Source: CAZTTH01 sp964615975 (GTDB lineage: Bacteria; Verrucomicrobiota; Lentisphaeria; JABSQK01; JAJFLO01). Taken from it: a stretch of 59,199 nucleotides of DNA. The position numbers and the translations under genes were made by a program. Numbering within the stretch: position 1 is the stretch's first letter; every line of letters begins with the position of its first letter. Under the pieces are notes generated by a model. It did not search any database and was not told the DNA's origin. It saw only the letters and a list, made by a program, of their open reading frames with translations. Below, piece by piece: positions 17,377-24,963 of this stretch. The stretch lies in NCBI GenBank assembly GCA_964615975.1, contig CAZTTH010000021.1, positions 1-59,199 of the forward strand, written 5' to 3'.

Positions 17377-17850
17377 TCAGCCTCGCCATTCCATTACGAA
17401 TGCTATCGCGAACGCCTCGGCGAGCGCAATGGTAAGCCAGAACCCCAACTCCAAGACGAGTAACCGAACCGGTTCGCCCAACTGATTGAACGGTGTAAAG
17501 AATTCCCAGAAAGCGTACGAAAGCACGAACACAAGCACAGCAAAGCGAAGGGCACGTGTGGTAATGCCGGTGGGCCATGCGGGAGACAACCAGTGGTAGA
17601 TGAAGCCGTGGATCAGACCGAATATGAACAGACCGCCGACGATCAGGACTGGGTTCGACACGACCAACGGCAAAGGTTCGATCTGCGTCCACACCGCGAT
17701 CAGCTTCTTACTTTGGATTGACGGATTCAGCAGGATGCCGCCACCGTTCCAGCCGAAGCCGATTAGACGAAACGTCAGAAGCATCGTGATGTTGAGAGCC
17801 AACCCGCCAGCCAACCCCGCAATGACGATCCTATTGTTGGTTTTTGCCAT
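17377..17850 (-). CDS. small integral membrane protein (integron-cassette gene)
   Basis: A protein of about 157 residues with four hydrophobic helices (near 10-30, 65-85, 100-118 and 130-150). Family not recognised. ATG 17850 (MAKTNNR) is preferred over the GTG at 17859. It lies 17 nt downstream of the GTTAAGC end of an attC site, the arrangement expected of an integron gene cassette. No second clear attC follows its stop; the 17191-17376 spacer has only a poor ATTAGAC-like core. Confidence 0.65.
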   Translation of the reverse strand: MAKTNNRIVIAGLAGGLALNITMLLTFRLIGFGWNGGGILLNPSIQSKKLIAVWTQIEPLPLVVSNPVLIVGGLFIFGLIHGFIYHWLSPAWPTGITTRALRFAVLVFVLSYAFWEFFTPFNQLGEPVRLLVLELGFWLTIALAEAFAIAFVMEWRG

Positions 17851-17866
17851 CGTCGACACCTTTAAC

Positions 17867-17958
17867 GCTTAACGCCCAAGCTCAGCGTCCCGGCCCACGA
17901 GGGGGTTCGCTTGCAACCGGTGTGCGATGGCCGGGTTCGCAGCAGCACATAGTTAGGC
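17867..17958 (-). other. attC recombination site (integron cassette)
   Basis: On the minus strand the 92-nt segment begins GCCTAAC (RYYYAAC) and ends GTTAAGC (GTTRRRY). The arms pair as an imperfect hairpin: GCCTAAC with GTTAAGC, and GCTGCTGCG with CGCTGAGC leaving an unpaired base, separated by unpaired spacers as in known attC sites. The site starts 10 nt after the stop of the reductase-like gene and ends 17 nt before the next start. Position, length and cores all match the cassette model. Confidence 0.75.
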
Positions 17959-17968
17959 GACATTGGGT

Positions 17969-18617
17969 TCATGTACGGGTTAGCACGATGTGGGTGGCTC
18001 GCTGCGATGCGATATGCCGGGTGCATGTGTAGCCCAAGCCTGGCAGGTTGATACCGTCGAATAACCGCTCGCCCGCGCCAAGCAAGACTGGTGAGATGGC
18101 GACATGGAGTTCATCGATCAGTCGCTCCCGAAGGTATTGCCTGATTGTCGCCGCTCCGCCTCCGATGCGGACATCCTTTCCGTTGGCAGCATCGCGAGCT
18201 CGTTCAAGTGCGATTCGAATCCCGTCAGTAATGAAATGAAAGGTCGTTCCGCCCTCCATTACGAGTGGCGCACGAGAATGATTAGTAAGCACGAAAACCG
18301 GCGTATGATACACAGGGTTATCACCCCACCAACCTCTCCAACTCTCATCAAGCCAGGAACCACGGACTGGTCCAAACATATTTCTGCCGCATAATCCAGG
18401 TGCCTACATTGTGGAAACCGCGCGCGGCAAAGTCGTCGTCAATCCCGGTCTCTCCGTCTTTACTTCCGAATAGTTGCGTCTGAATCGTGCGAGTAGCAAA
18501 CGCCCATCCATGAAGGGCTTTTCCGCCGACTCCAAGCGGGTTCTCCTGGCTCTGGTCCGGGCCTGCGCCGAAGCCGTCAATCGAAATCGTGAAGCTTTCT
18601 ACACGGATTTTGGTCAT
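17969..18617 (-). pseudogene. dihydrofolate-reductase/RibD-C family protein, frameshifted
   Basis: The coding sequence runs from ATG 18617 (MTKIRVESFTISIDGFG) in one frame and continues in another (FGPVRGSWLDESWRGWW...) to 17969. An extra base at about 18389 causes the shift: ATG-C-GGCAGAAAT, where removal of the C restores IMGRNMFGPVRG. Without that base the product would be 215 residues, the normal family length, with the NADPH-binding GGGAATIRQYL stretch. Members reduce pteridine- or pyrimidine-like substrates, but function varies and many are cassette-borne. Either a real inactivation or a sequencing error. Confidence 0.75.
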
Positions 18618-18685
18618 TTGGTTGTTCTTTCTGCAGCAGTGCCCCCGATAGCACTGCGGGGATAATTTGATCAGAGGAAACCTCG

Positions 18686-18747
18686 GGGTCACACCTACTA
18701 TTTGCAATTAAGAGATTGCGCTACAATGCAAATAGGAGATGTGACCC
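18686..18747. repeat. REP-like palindromic element
   Basis: Two 21-bp arms (18686-18706 and 18727-18747) pair with three mismatches: GGGTCACACCTACTATTTGCA against TGCAAATAGGAGATGTGACCC. The loop is 20 nt. The GGGTCA...TGCA style resembles palindromes mobilised by REP-associated tyrosine transposases. It lies 50 bp beyond the nuoE stop, exactly where the complex I genes end and the cassette region begins. Confidence 0.6.
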
Positions 18748-18799
18748 TATAGCACACTAGTTTTGAACTCATGACAACGGGAAACAAGTCCAACAGGTA

Positions 18800-19318
18800 T
18801 CAGCGATATTTTTCCGGTGACGATCGAATCTCCGCTAGTAACTGATCGATCTTCTCTTCGGTCAGGAATTCATAAAAGCGTTCGCCAACCTGCATCATCG
18901 GGCCATAGCCGCAGGCACCGAGACACTCGACCGCTTTCAGGGTGAACATGCCATCTGCCGAGGTTTCGCCGACTTTGGCAGCAATCTTCTCTTCGAGATA
19001 ACGGATAATCTTTTCCGCGCCCACCAGGCAACAGGGGCCGGTGCGGCATACTTCCAGCACACACTTGCCCACCGGTTTGAGATTGTACATGGAATAAAAA
19101 CTGGCGACCTCGTATACTTCGATGGGAGTGATATTTAAGAGCTCGGCGACATAATCCATGACCTCCACACTCAACCACCCACCCCATTGTTCCTGGGCCA
19201 GATGCAAGACCGGCAGGATCGCCGATTTCTGCTTGCCTTCCGGATAACGGGCGATGATTTCCTTGACCTTCTGGAGTTTTTCTTCAGAAAAATTTATTGC
19301 CTTTTCAATGGTGTTCAT
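18800..19318 (-). CDS. nuoE: NADH-quinone oxidoreductase subunit E
   Basis: A 172-residue 24-kDa-type subunit of complex I carrying the N1a [2Fe-2S] cluster in a thioredoxin-like fold. Ligands are visible as CRTGPCCLVG (first pair) and CLGACGYGPMM (second pair). The N-terminal helical domain (RYPEGKQKSAILPVLHLAQEQ) is typical. It lies 29 bp downstream of a toxin gene and is probably transcribed with it. nuoF, nuoG and the membrane subunits H-N do not follow, so the rest of the complex must be encoded elsewhere. Confidence 0.95.
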   Translation of the reverse strand: MNTIEKAINFSEEKLQKVKEIIARYPEGKQKSAILPVLHLAQEQWGGWLSVEVMDYVAELLNITPIEVYEVASFYSMYNLKPVGKCVLEVCRTGPCCLVGAEKIIRYLEEKIAAKVGETSADGMFTLKAVECLGACGYGPMMQVGERFYEFLTEEKIDQLLAEIRSSPEKYR

Positions 19319-19347
19319 GGTATTTGCTTCAGATTATAAATTTTACC

Positions 19348-19851
19348 CTATGATTTATATTCGGTATTTTCTCCGGCTGCGAACAAAACGCGGTCATATA
19401 AAGTTGGAGTAAACCAAAAGCCAGCTTTAGTTAATAACGCATCCAAGCTGGGTCGGACGAATGAAAGCATTCCCTTCTTCTTGGCTTCAAGCAATACACC
19501 AAGCACGCCAACTACATTTAATCCCATTCGATTTGCGACTTGACGAGCCAGTCGTTCATCAATAAGAACCAGATCTGCCTTGAGTTCTAAAGCCGGGGAA
19601 ATTGCTGCGGCCTCCCCACGATCCAATTCGCTCTCCATTGCTTGAACCAAAATTGCATTCTTAACTGACAAAGAAATAATCCAATCCTGAATAATTATAT
19701 CATCTCCATCAGGACGGGTTATCACACTTCCTGTTGCTTCCTGACAGACTTCCGTGGGAATCAGGATTTGCACATAAAGCTCTTGCAACAAACTTAATTT
19801 CCCAATAGCAGCCAGGCTGATAAGCGGGGAAGTATCACTAACAACAATCAT
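19348..19851 (-). CDS. DUF3368 PIN-like toxin
   Basis: A 167-residue PIN-fold protein of the DUF3368 family, the usual partner of UPF0175 antitoxins. Acidic residues expected at a PIN active site are visible: the N-terminal VVSDTSPLISL Asp, ELDRGEAAAI (Glu/Asp) and VLIDERLAR (Asp/Glu). PIN domains of this kind cleave RNA. The start overlaps the antitoxin stop by 4 bp. It is embedded between nuoD and nuoE, in the same orientation. Confidence 0.85.
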   Translation of the reverse strand: MIVVSDTSPLISLAAIGKLSLLQELYVQILIPTEVCQEATGSVITRPDGDDIIIQDWIISLSVKNAILVQAMESELDRGEAAAISPALELKADLVLIDERLARQVANRMGLNVVGVLGVLLEAKKKGMLSFVRPSLDALLTKAGFWFTPTLYDRVLFAAGENTEYKS

Positions 19852-20093
19852 ATCCGATTCAACCGCTGCAATGTAACCAAATCAGCTGCTAAATCAGTCT
19901 CATCATAATGCCATGGAATTTGACGGCTGGCCAATACATGTTGAAATTGTAATTGGCTTAATTCAGACAACCGACTCGCTTGGGCCATGGTTAATTTATG
20001 ACGTTGAAAAAGCATCACAGCAAGTTCTTGTCGCAATTCTGATTCCGTTATACGCGCTGCCTGCCATAAATCATCCGCGATTGTTAACTCCAT
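19848..20093 (-). CDS. UPF0175-family antitoxin
   Basis: An 81-residue antitoxin with the UPF0175 pattern: ELRQELAVMLFQRHKLTMAQ, then a helix-turn-helix-like ASRLSELSQLQFQHVL and the closing RQIPWHYDETDLAADL. AAGGAG stands 8 nt before its ATG. It would neutralise the DUF3368 toxin and probably autoregulate the promoter at 20126-20153. Confidence 0.85.
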   Translation of the reverse strand: MELTIADDLWQAARITESELRQELAVMLFQRHKLTMAQASRLSELSQLQFQHVLASRQIPWHYDETDLAADLVTLQRLNRI

Positions 20094-20125
20094 AACGACT
20101 CGCTCCTTACATCTGAGTTAGGATC

Positions 20126-20153
20126 AATATAGCGTATTTTTGATATGAGTAAA
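20126..20153 (-). promoter_or_regulatory. sigma-70-like promoter for the toxin-antitoxin pair (and nuoE)
   Basis: Minus strand: TTTACT (20153-20148), a 16-bp spacer and TATATT (20131-20126), 32 bp before the antitoxin ATG and followed by an AAGGAG ribosome site. It lies in the 101-bp nuoD-antitoxin gap. Just after nuoD an A/T-rich AAAAAATTTTTT palindrome is visible. Confidence 0.5.
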
Positions 20154-20194
20154 TCCAAAATGAATCAAATAAAAAATTTTTTACCCAAAATTTA

Positions 20195-21403
20195 TTACGC
20201 ATCCAACTCGCCGGCAATGACATTCAGACTGCTGAGGGTGACGATGGCGTCGGACAACATGCTGCCGCGGATCATCTCCGAAAATGCTTGATAATAGATA
20301 TAGCAGGGACGCCGGAAATGAAGTCGATATGGACTGCGCCCGCCATCACTGATCAGATAAAAGCCGAGTTCGCCGTTGCCGCCTTCGACGGCATGATAAA
20401 CTTCGCCAACCGGGACATCGACTTCGCCCATGACGATCTTAAAATGCCAGATCAGCGCTTCCATTTTGGTATAGACATCCGCTTTGGGCGGTAGATAGAA
20501 TTCCGGGACATCGGCGTAATAATTTCCTTCCGGCATATTCTCCAGTGCCTGCTCGATGATCTTCAGGCTTTGCCAGACTTCCTCCTGACGCACCATGAAG
20601 CGATCATAGGTGTCGCCATTGGTCCCAACGGGAATGATAAAATCGAAATCCTCATAGGAACTATAGGGATTCATCACCCGCACGTCGTAATCTACTCCGG
20701 CCGCGCGCAGATTCGGACCGCTAAAGCCATAGTTCAAGGCACGTTCGGCGCTGATCGCGCCGACATTGATGGTGCGATCCATGAAGATCCGATTGCGTTC
20801 AAGTAATTGTGAGAATTCCTTGAAACGCGCAGGAAACCCATGTAAAAATTCCTTTAGTTTTCGATACACGGTATCATTAAAATCCCGTTCCATCCCCCCA
20901 ATCCTTCCGATATTGGTGGTGAGTCGTGATCCGCAGATTTCTTCATAAATTTCGTAAATGGACTCCCGCTCCTGAAACATGTAGAGAAAGCCAGTGAACG
21001 CGCCGGTATCGACACCCAGCACACTGTTGCAGATCAAATGATCAGAAATGCGCGCCAGTTCCATGATGATGACCCGCATGTAATCAACTCGTTTGGGAGT
21101 TTTAATCCCCATCAGTTTTTCCACGGTCATATGCCAGCCCATATTATTAATCGGCGAGGAACAATAATTGAGACGGTCGGTTAATGGAGTGATTTGATAA
21201 AATGGGCGATGTTCCGCCAGCTTCTCAAAGGCGCGATGAATATAGCCGATGGTTTGTTCGGCATCGACAATGATCTCCCCGTCCATCTTCAGGATGTTTT
21301 GGAACACCCCATGTGTTGCCGGATGAGTGGGGCCAAGATTGAGGATGTTATACTCCTTCTTGTCAGGCTGAGTTGATTCGAGTGTGGCGATTGCGGTTGA
21401 CAT
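20195..21403 (-). CDS. nuoD: NADH-quinone oxidoreductase subunit D
   Basis: A 402-residue 49-kDa-type subunit, full length. Hallmarks are LGPTHPATHGVFQ near the N-terminus, the GYIHRAFEKLAEHRPFYQ quinone-site helix, and the C-terminal half with GGNGELGFYLISDGGRSPYR. With NuoB it forms the quinone-binding site at the end of the Fe-S chain. It starts 3 bp after nuoC; the four genes nuoA-D read leftwards. Confidence 0.96.
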   Translation of the reverse strand: MSTAIATLESTQPDKKEYNILNLGPTHPATHGVFQNILKMDGEIIVDAEQTIGYIHRAFEKLAEHRPFYQITPLTDRLNYCSSPINNMGWHMTVEKLMGIKTPKRVDYMRVIIMELARISDHLICNSVLGVDTGAFTGFLYMFQERESIYEIYEEICGSRLTTNIGRIGGMERDFNDTVYRKLKEFLHGFPARFKEFSQLLERNRIFMDRTINVGAISAERALNYGFSGPNLRAAGVDYDVRVMNPYSSYEDFDFIIPVGTNGDTYDRFMVRQEEVWQSLKIIEQALENMPEGNYYADVPEFYLPPKADVYTKMEALIWHFKIVMGEVDVPVGEVYHAVEGGNGELGFYLISDGGRSPYRLHFRRPCYIYYQAFSEMIRGSMLSDAIVTLSSLNVIAGELDA

Positions 21404-21406
21404 ACC

Positions 21407-21916
21407 TTAACGTCCAAAATACTTGTCTTGTTTATCGGTGCGGGTGGCATCTTCCAACGGATATTTTTTCAACAAGGGAAAATAGTTCATGTCATCGACA
21501 TTGAGAATGCGCTTGAGATTCGGGTGACCGCGAAAACGAATCCCGAAAAAATCATAGGTTTCGCGCTCCATCCAATCCGCGGCGGAGAATACCTTGGTCG
21601 CTGTATCAATCTCCGGTCGATGGGCGGGCAAAAAACATTTTAATCGCAAGCGAAGGTTGACTGTCAGAGCGTGCAGTTGATATACCACCACCAACTCTCG
21701 ATCTTTGTCATCAGGAAAATTCACACCGCAAAGATCGGTTAAAAAGGTAAACGGCAACTCCGGATGATCATGCAGCCATTTCAGCACCGGAATAATGGCA
21801 GCCTTGTCGCAAACCGCAGTCAAGAGATTGTAGGGTTCGCTATACGAGGTGATTTCGGTGGGAAACTGCTGTTCCAGTTTTTCCCTGACATGGGCGTTGG
21901 TCAAGGCAGGCATCAC
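21407..21916 (-). CDS. nuoC: NADH-quinone oxidoreductase subunit C
   Basis: A 169-residue 30-kDa-type subunit. The signature WMERETYDFFGIRFRGHPNL and RILNVDDM..FPLLKKYPLED are present. Peripheral-arm structural subunit. It overlaps nuoB by 4 bp and is a separate protein from NuoD, not fused as in enterobacteria. Confidence 0.95.
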   Translation of the reverse strand: MMPALTNAHVREKLEQQFPTEITSYSEPYNLLTAVCDKAAIIPVLKWLHDHPELPFTFLTDLCGVNFPDDKDRELVVVYQLHALTVNLRLRLKCFLPAHRPEIDTATKVFSAADWMERETYDFFGIRFRGHPNLKRILNVDDMNYFPLLKKYPLEDATRTDKQDKYFGR

Positions 21917-22476
21917 TCAATTCCATACGATGCTAACAATTGTTTGTATTCCGGTGAGTTGCGGCGGCGCAGGGATTCGTTTTTAATCAGCTCCTGAATC
22001 TTGGTGATGCCATCAATGATTTGTTCAGGCCGTGGCGGGCATCCCGGCACATAGACATCCACGGGGATAACCTTGTCGATCCCCTGGAGCACACTGTAGG
22101 TATCGAAAATCCCACCGCTGGAAGCGCAGGCACCCACCGCCATCACCCAGCGGGGCTCCGCCATTTGCAGATAGACATGCTTCAATATCGGCCCCATTTT
22201 CTTGGCAATCGTCCCCATTACCATCAGCAAATCCGCCTGGCGGGGAGAAAAGCTCATGCGCTCCGAACCAAACCGCGCCAGATCATAATGCGATCCCATG
22301 GTAGCCATGAATTCGATACCGCAACAGGAGGTGGCAAACGGGAGCGGCCAGATCGAATTGGCCCGCGCCAGACCGATGGCCTTGCTGGCGCTGGTCGCGA
22401 AAAATCCCTCACCCCGATAACCTTCGGGCGGCGGCGCCAGATTGACGTTGGATTTGATTGGTGCGCTGGTGGTCAT
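21913..22476 (-). CDS. nuoB: NADH-quinone oxidoreductase subunit B
   Basis: A 187-residue 20-kDa-type subunit binding cluster N2. Ligand cysteines are visible as ATSCCGIEFM, VGACASSGGIFD and YVPGCPPRPEQII. The N-terminus GYRGEGFFATSASKAIGLAR is usual. It is the final electron donor to quinone. It is separated from nuoA by a 63-residue ORF and a 340-bp repeat-bearing spacer. Confidence 0.96.
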   Translation of the reverse strand: MTTSAPIKSNVNLAPPPEGYRGEGFFATSASKAIGLARANSIWPLPFATSCCGIEFMATMGSHYDLARFGSERMSFSPRQADLLMVMGTIAKKMGPILKHVYLQMAEPRWVMAVGACASSGGIFDTYSVLQGIDKVIPVDVYVPGCPPRPEQIIDGITKIQELIKNESLRRRNSPEYKQLLASYGIE

Positions 22477-22515
22477 AAGAAAACCTAAATTTTATTGTGA
22501 TTCCTTATTCGCAGG

Positions 22516-22707
22516 TTAATAACTTATCTCGGTCATGGTCAGAAGCGGCAGAAGATGAGGCAAATCATCATCACTCATCACCACGATATTGGTCTTGCCA
22601 ATCGCTACTTGGTAGCGACTTCTTACTTCATATTTCTCGCCATCCGCCATTTTAATCACGAACGGTATTCCTTCATTAACCGCGGTCTGGATTTGATCTT
22701 TTGTCAT
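22516..22707 (-). CDS. small conserved-type hypothetical protein
   Basis: 63 residues: MTKDQIQTAVNEG..., VIKMADGEKYEVRSRYQV, IVVMSDDDLPHLLPLLTMTEI. The pattern (a short helix, F.I.MADG..Y.V, then a hydrophobic end with LLPLLTMTEI) resembles a family of 60-80-residue uncharacterised proteins I know from planctomycete and verrucomicrobial genomes. It reads in the nuo direction, 39 bp before nuoB. No role in complex I is implied. Confidence 0.6.
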   Translation of the reverse strand: MTKDQIQTAVNEGIPFVIKMADGEKYEVRSRYQVAIGKTNIVVMSDDDLPHLLPLLTMTEISY

Positions 22708-22845
22708 TCGCTTGTTTCCCGGTCTATTTCTCAGGCAGGTTACTGATGACTATCAAAAACTGGTGTAACCCAAAAACCAACGCGGCATAGCCGCAACCTT
22801 ATTTAATTAAGAACCCGCCAATTATCCTCGACTTTTGGGAAAGAC

Positions 22846-22985
22846 TTTCCTCATCATCCCGGCAGGGATGTCTGTTGGTAGTCCGGCGATTAATCGCTGG
22901 GGTTTGATTCATCTTCACCACTCCTTTCCCACCAATAAGTTGGTGGGCTACCATTCCTGCCGCTGCGGCAGGATCACCGGGGGAA
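22846..22985. repeat. palindromic intergenic repeat inside the nuo operon
   Basis: Two perfect 8-bp hairpins are visible: CCCACCAA-TAAG-TTGGTGGG (22928-22947) and TCCTGCCG-CTG-CGGCAGGA (22955-22973). Further short palindromes around CCCGGCAGGG lie before them. They occupy the 22708-23049 spacer between nuoA and the small ORF. Same class as 5064-5230 and 52130-52345. They may process or stabilise nuo mRNA. Confidence 0.6.
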
Positions 22986-23049
22986 ATATATTTTCTTGTT
23001 TTTTAAAGCAAAAATTAGTAAATAAGCACCTCACGCGCAAGTTCCCCCT

Positions 23050-23421
23050 TCAATCCCAAATCAGTGCGCCTTTCTTCACGATGTAGATGAAGCCGACAGC
23101 GATCGTGCTCATGAATAATAACATCGCCAGAAAGCCCTGCATACCCAATTCCCTGAAGTTTACCGCCCAGGGATACATGAAAATCACTTCGACATCGAAT
23201 AAAACAAAAAGGATGGCGGTCATGAAATATTTGATCGAAAACGGCAACCGCGAGCTTCCCTGAATTTCGATGCCGCATTCAAAGTTATCCAGCTTTTCCT
23301 TGGTCGATCGTTTTGGACCCAGCAAATGGGTCAGGACGATGCTCACCACGATAAATCCCAAAGCCACGAGAAATTGAATGAAGATGGCGATGTAGACAAT
23401 ATTTTGTTGGTCAAGTTTCAT
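23050..23421 (-). CDS. nuoA: NADH-quinone oxidoreductase subunit A
   Basis: A 123-residue membrane subunit with three helices (about 10-32, 63-85 and 92-115). The conserved loop KLDNFECGIE and FSIKYFMTAILFVLFDVEVI are present. It is the first gene of the nuo group. Upstream, 23422-23665 holds a strong hairpin. Confidence 0.93.
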   Translation of the reverse strand: MKLDQQNIVYIAIFIQFLVALGFIVVSIVLTHLLGPKRSTKEKLDNFECGIEIQGSSRLPFSIKYFMTAILFVLFDVEVIFMYPWAVNFRELGMQGFLAMLLFMSTIAVGFIYIVKKGALIWD

Positions 23422-23554
23422 TGGTTTTTGTTTTTGATGTCAGGAGGCACTGGATTCAATGACCATAAAAGACATGACTATTTTGATTGCGTTGTTAGTT
23501 ATATTCCCATTATCCGGATAAGCTATTCGGATTTCCTGATTTTTCAAAAACACT

Positions 23555-23588
23555 ACAGCCATTCCGCTCTCCGGAGCGGAATGGCTGT
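23555..23588. terminator. 15-bp perfect hairpin, putative terminator or REP-type element
   Basis: ACAGCCATTCCGCTC pairs perfectly with GAGCGGAATGGCTGT around a TCCG loop. Flanking ATATTCCCA (about 23502-23511) and TGGGAATAT (about 23587-23595) can pair outside it. It lies between the end of the PEP-CTERM gene and the nuoA start. There is no T-run, so a mobile palindrome is equally possible. Confidence 0.45.
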
Positions 23589-23665
23589 GGGAATATTCAA
23601 ATGAGTTGCAGAGAATGCGGTCCAACTAAATGTGAGTAACTATTGGCGGTGGATTTTACCGCCTA

Positions 23666-24790
23666 TCAGGCGTGCGTGATGCGCTTTTTCTTATACATCA
23701 ACAGAGCGACCAAGGTCAACCCCATCAGGACATAGGTTGAGGGTTCAGGAATCGCCTGAAGGACGATGGATTGCACACTCAACAAGGTAGTAAAGGTGGC
23801 GATTTGCCCGCTAGAAAATACCGGTATTACGCCGAACAACTGGGCGCCAGCGACCTGATCGGGTCCGAAAACAGTATTATTGGTAAACGTTGAGGTTGTC
23901 AGATTGTCATTTTCAATATCAACATGGAGACCATCAATGGGTTTACCAGGCTCGTGATCACGATAATGGTTGAGCTGCCATGCCGCCGGGGCATTGGCGA
24001 GAGAAAAGCCGATGTAATCTTCGAAAATGAATCCGGTCGCGGAACTATCGTTGGCGCCGGTAGTGGTTGAAAACTGGGTGATATCATACTGAAAATTCGA
24101 CTCCGGACCCGCATAGAAATTGGAATCATAGACTTCATTTACCGTGCTCGTTTCGTTATTCGCCGGATGGCCATGAAGCATCTGATAAACGCGCAGATTA
24201 TCCAGCTGCCCACCGCTGATGTTTTCTACCGTGTAGGTTTGTTCCAATACATACTGATCACTCATGACATGAGTGGTAGTGGATGGTCCCCCAATCCCCA
24301 TCGGCGTCCCGGTCAGCGTGTTGCGCATATCATGGTTAATAGTAATTTTCACATCACCATTACTGATAATCGAGCGCGCTTCCGGCAAGCCATCGGAATC
24401 AGTATCTGGTAAAATATTTATTGCTTCGATAACGGAAAATTTCGCATTGGTAGTCCAATCAGGATAAAGGAAATTAGGTTCCAGCCACATGGAATTCTGG
24501 GCAATACTTTGATTGCTTTGAATACTGTCATAACCAATCGCAGCCGCCCATTCTCCTGAAATCATTTCATGAAGATAATTACCGGGGAAAGGTCCGGCGG
24601 TGTAAACCAGGAAATCAGAATAACCGAAATCCGTCAAGTTAATAAACCAGTTGGGATTGGACATGGTGATTTGATTCGAAAATGTTTGCGCTTCAACTCG
24701 CGGAGCCTTCATCAATCCAACTCCCATTAGCGCTATTACAGCCATGATTATTTGCCACTTGCCACTGATAGATATGGTTAATCCATTCAT
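23666..24790 (-). CDS. PEP-CTERM sorted secreted protein
   Basis: A protein of about 374 residues. ATG 24790 is chosen because GGGAG lies about 10 nt upstream; the longer frame begins with TTG. There is an N-terminal signal peptide (WQIIMAVIALMGVGLMKAPRVEA), then a beta-rich domain with Asn/Thr-rich stretches. At the C-terminus is the full sorting tag: IPEPSTY, a hydrophobic helix VLMGLTLVALLMY and a KKKR basic tail. Exosortase cleaves such tags while exporting the protein to the surface or matrix. No exosortase gene is in the window. The body matches no domain that I can name. Confidence 0.88.
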   Translation of the reverse strand: MNGLTISISGKWQIIMAVIALMGVGLMKAPRVEAQTFSNQITMSNPNWFINLTDFGYSDFLVYTAGPFPGNYLHEMISGEWAAAIGYDSIQSNQSIAQNSMWLEPNFLYPDWTTNAKFSVIEAINILPDTDSDGLPEARSIISNGDVKITINHDMRNTLTGTPMGIGGPSTTTHVMSDQYVLEQTYTVENISGGQLDNLRVYQMLHGHPANNETSTVNEVYDSNFYAGPESNFQYDITQFSTTTGANDSSATGFIFEDYIGFSLANAPAAWQLNHYRDHEPGKPIDGLHVDIENDNLTTSTFTNNTVFGPDQVAGAQLFGVIPVFSSGQIATFTTLLSVQSIVLQAIPEPSTYVLMGLTLVALLMYKKKRITHA

Positions 24791-24963
24791 ATGAAAGCAC
24801 GCTCCCTGGTTCAACTGACTTGTTTATAGATGAAACAAACTGTTTGTAAGAATATTATTACCAAGCACTACTGACAATTGACAACTAAATACTAATGATA
24901 ATTAAAGCTGATTTTATGAAATTTTCAATCGCGAAAGAAAAATATTTTTCGTGTCAGCACCTC

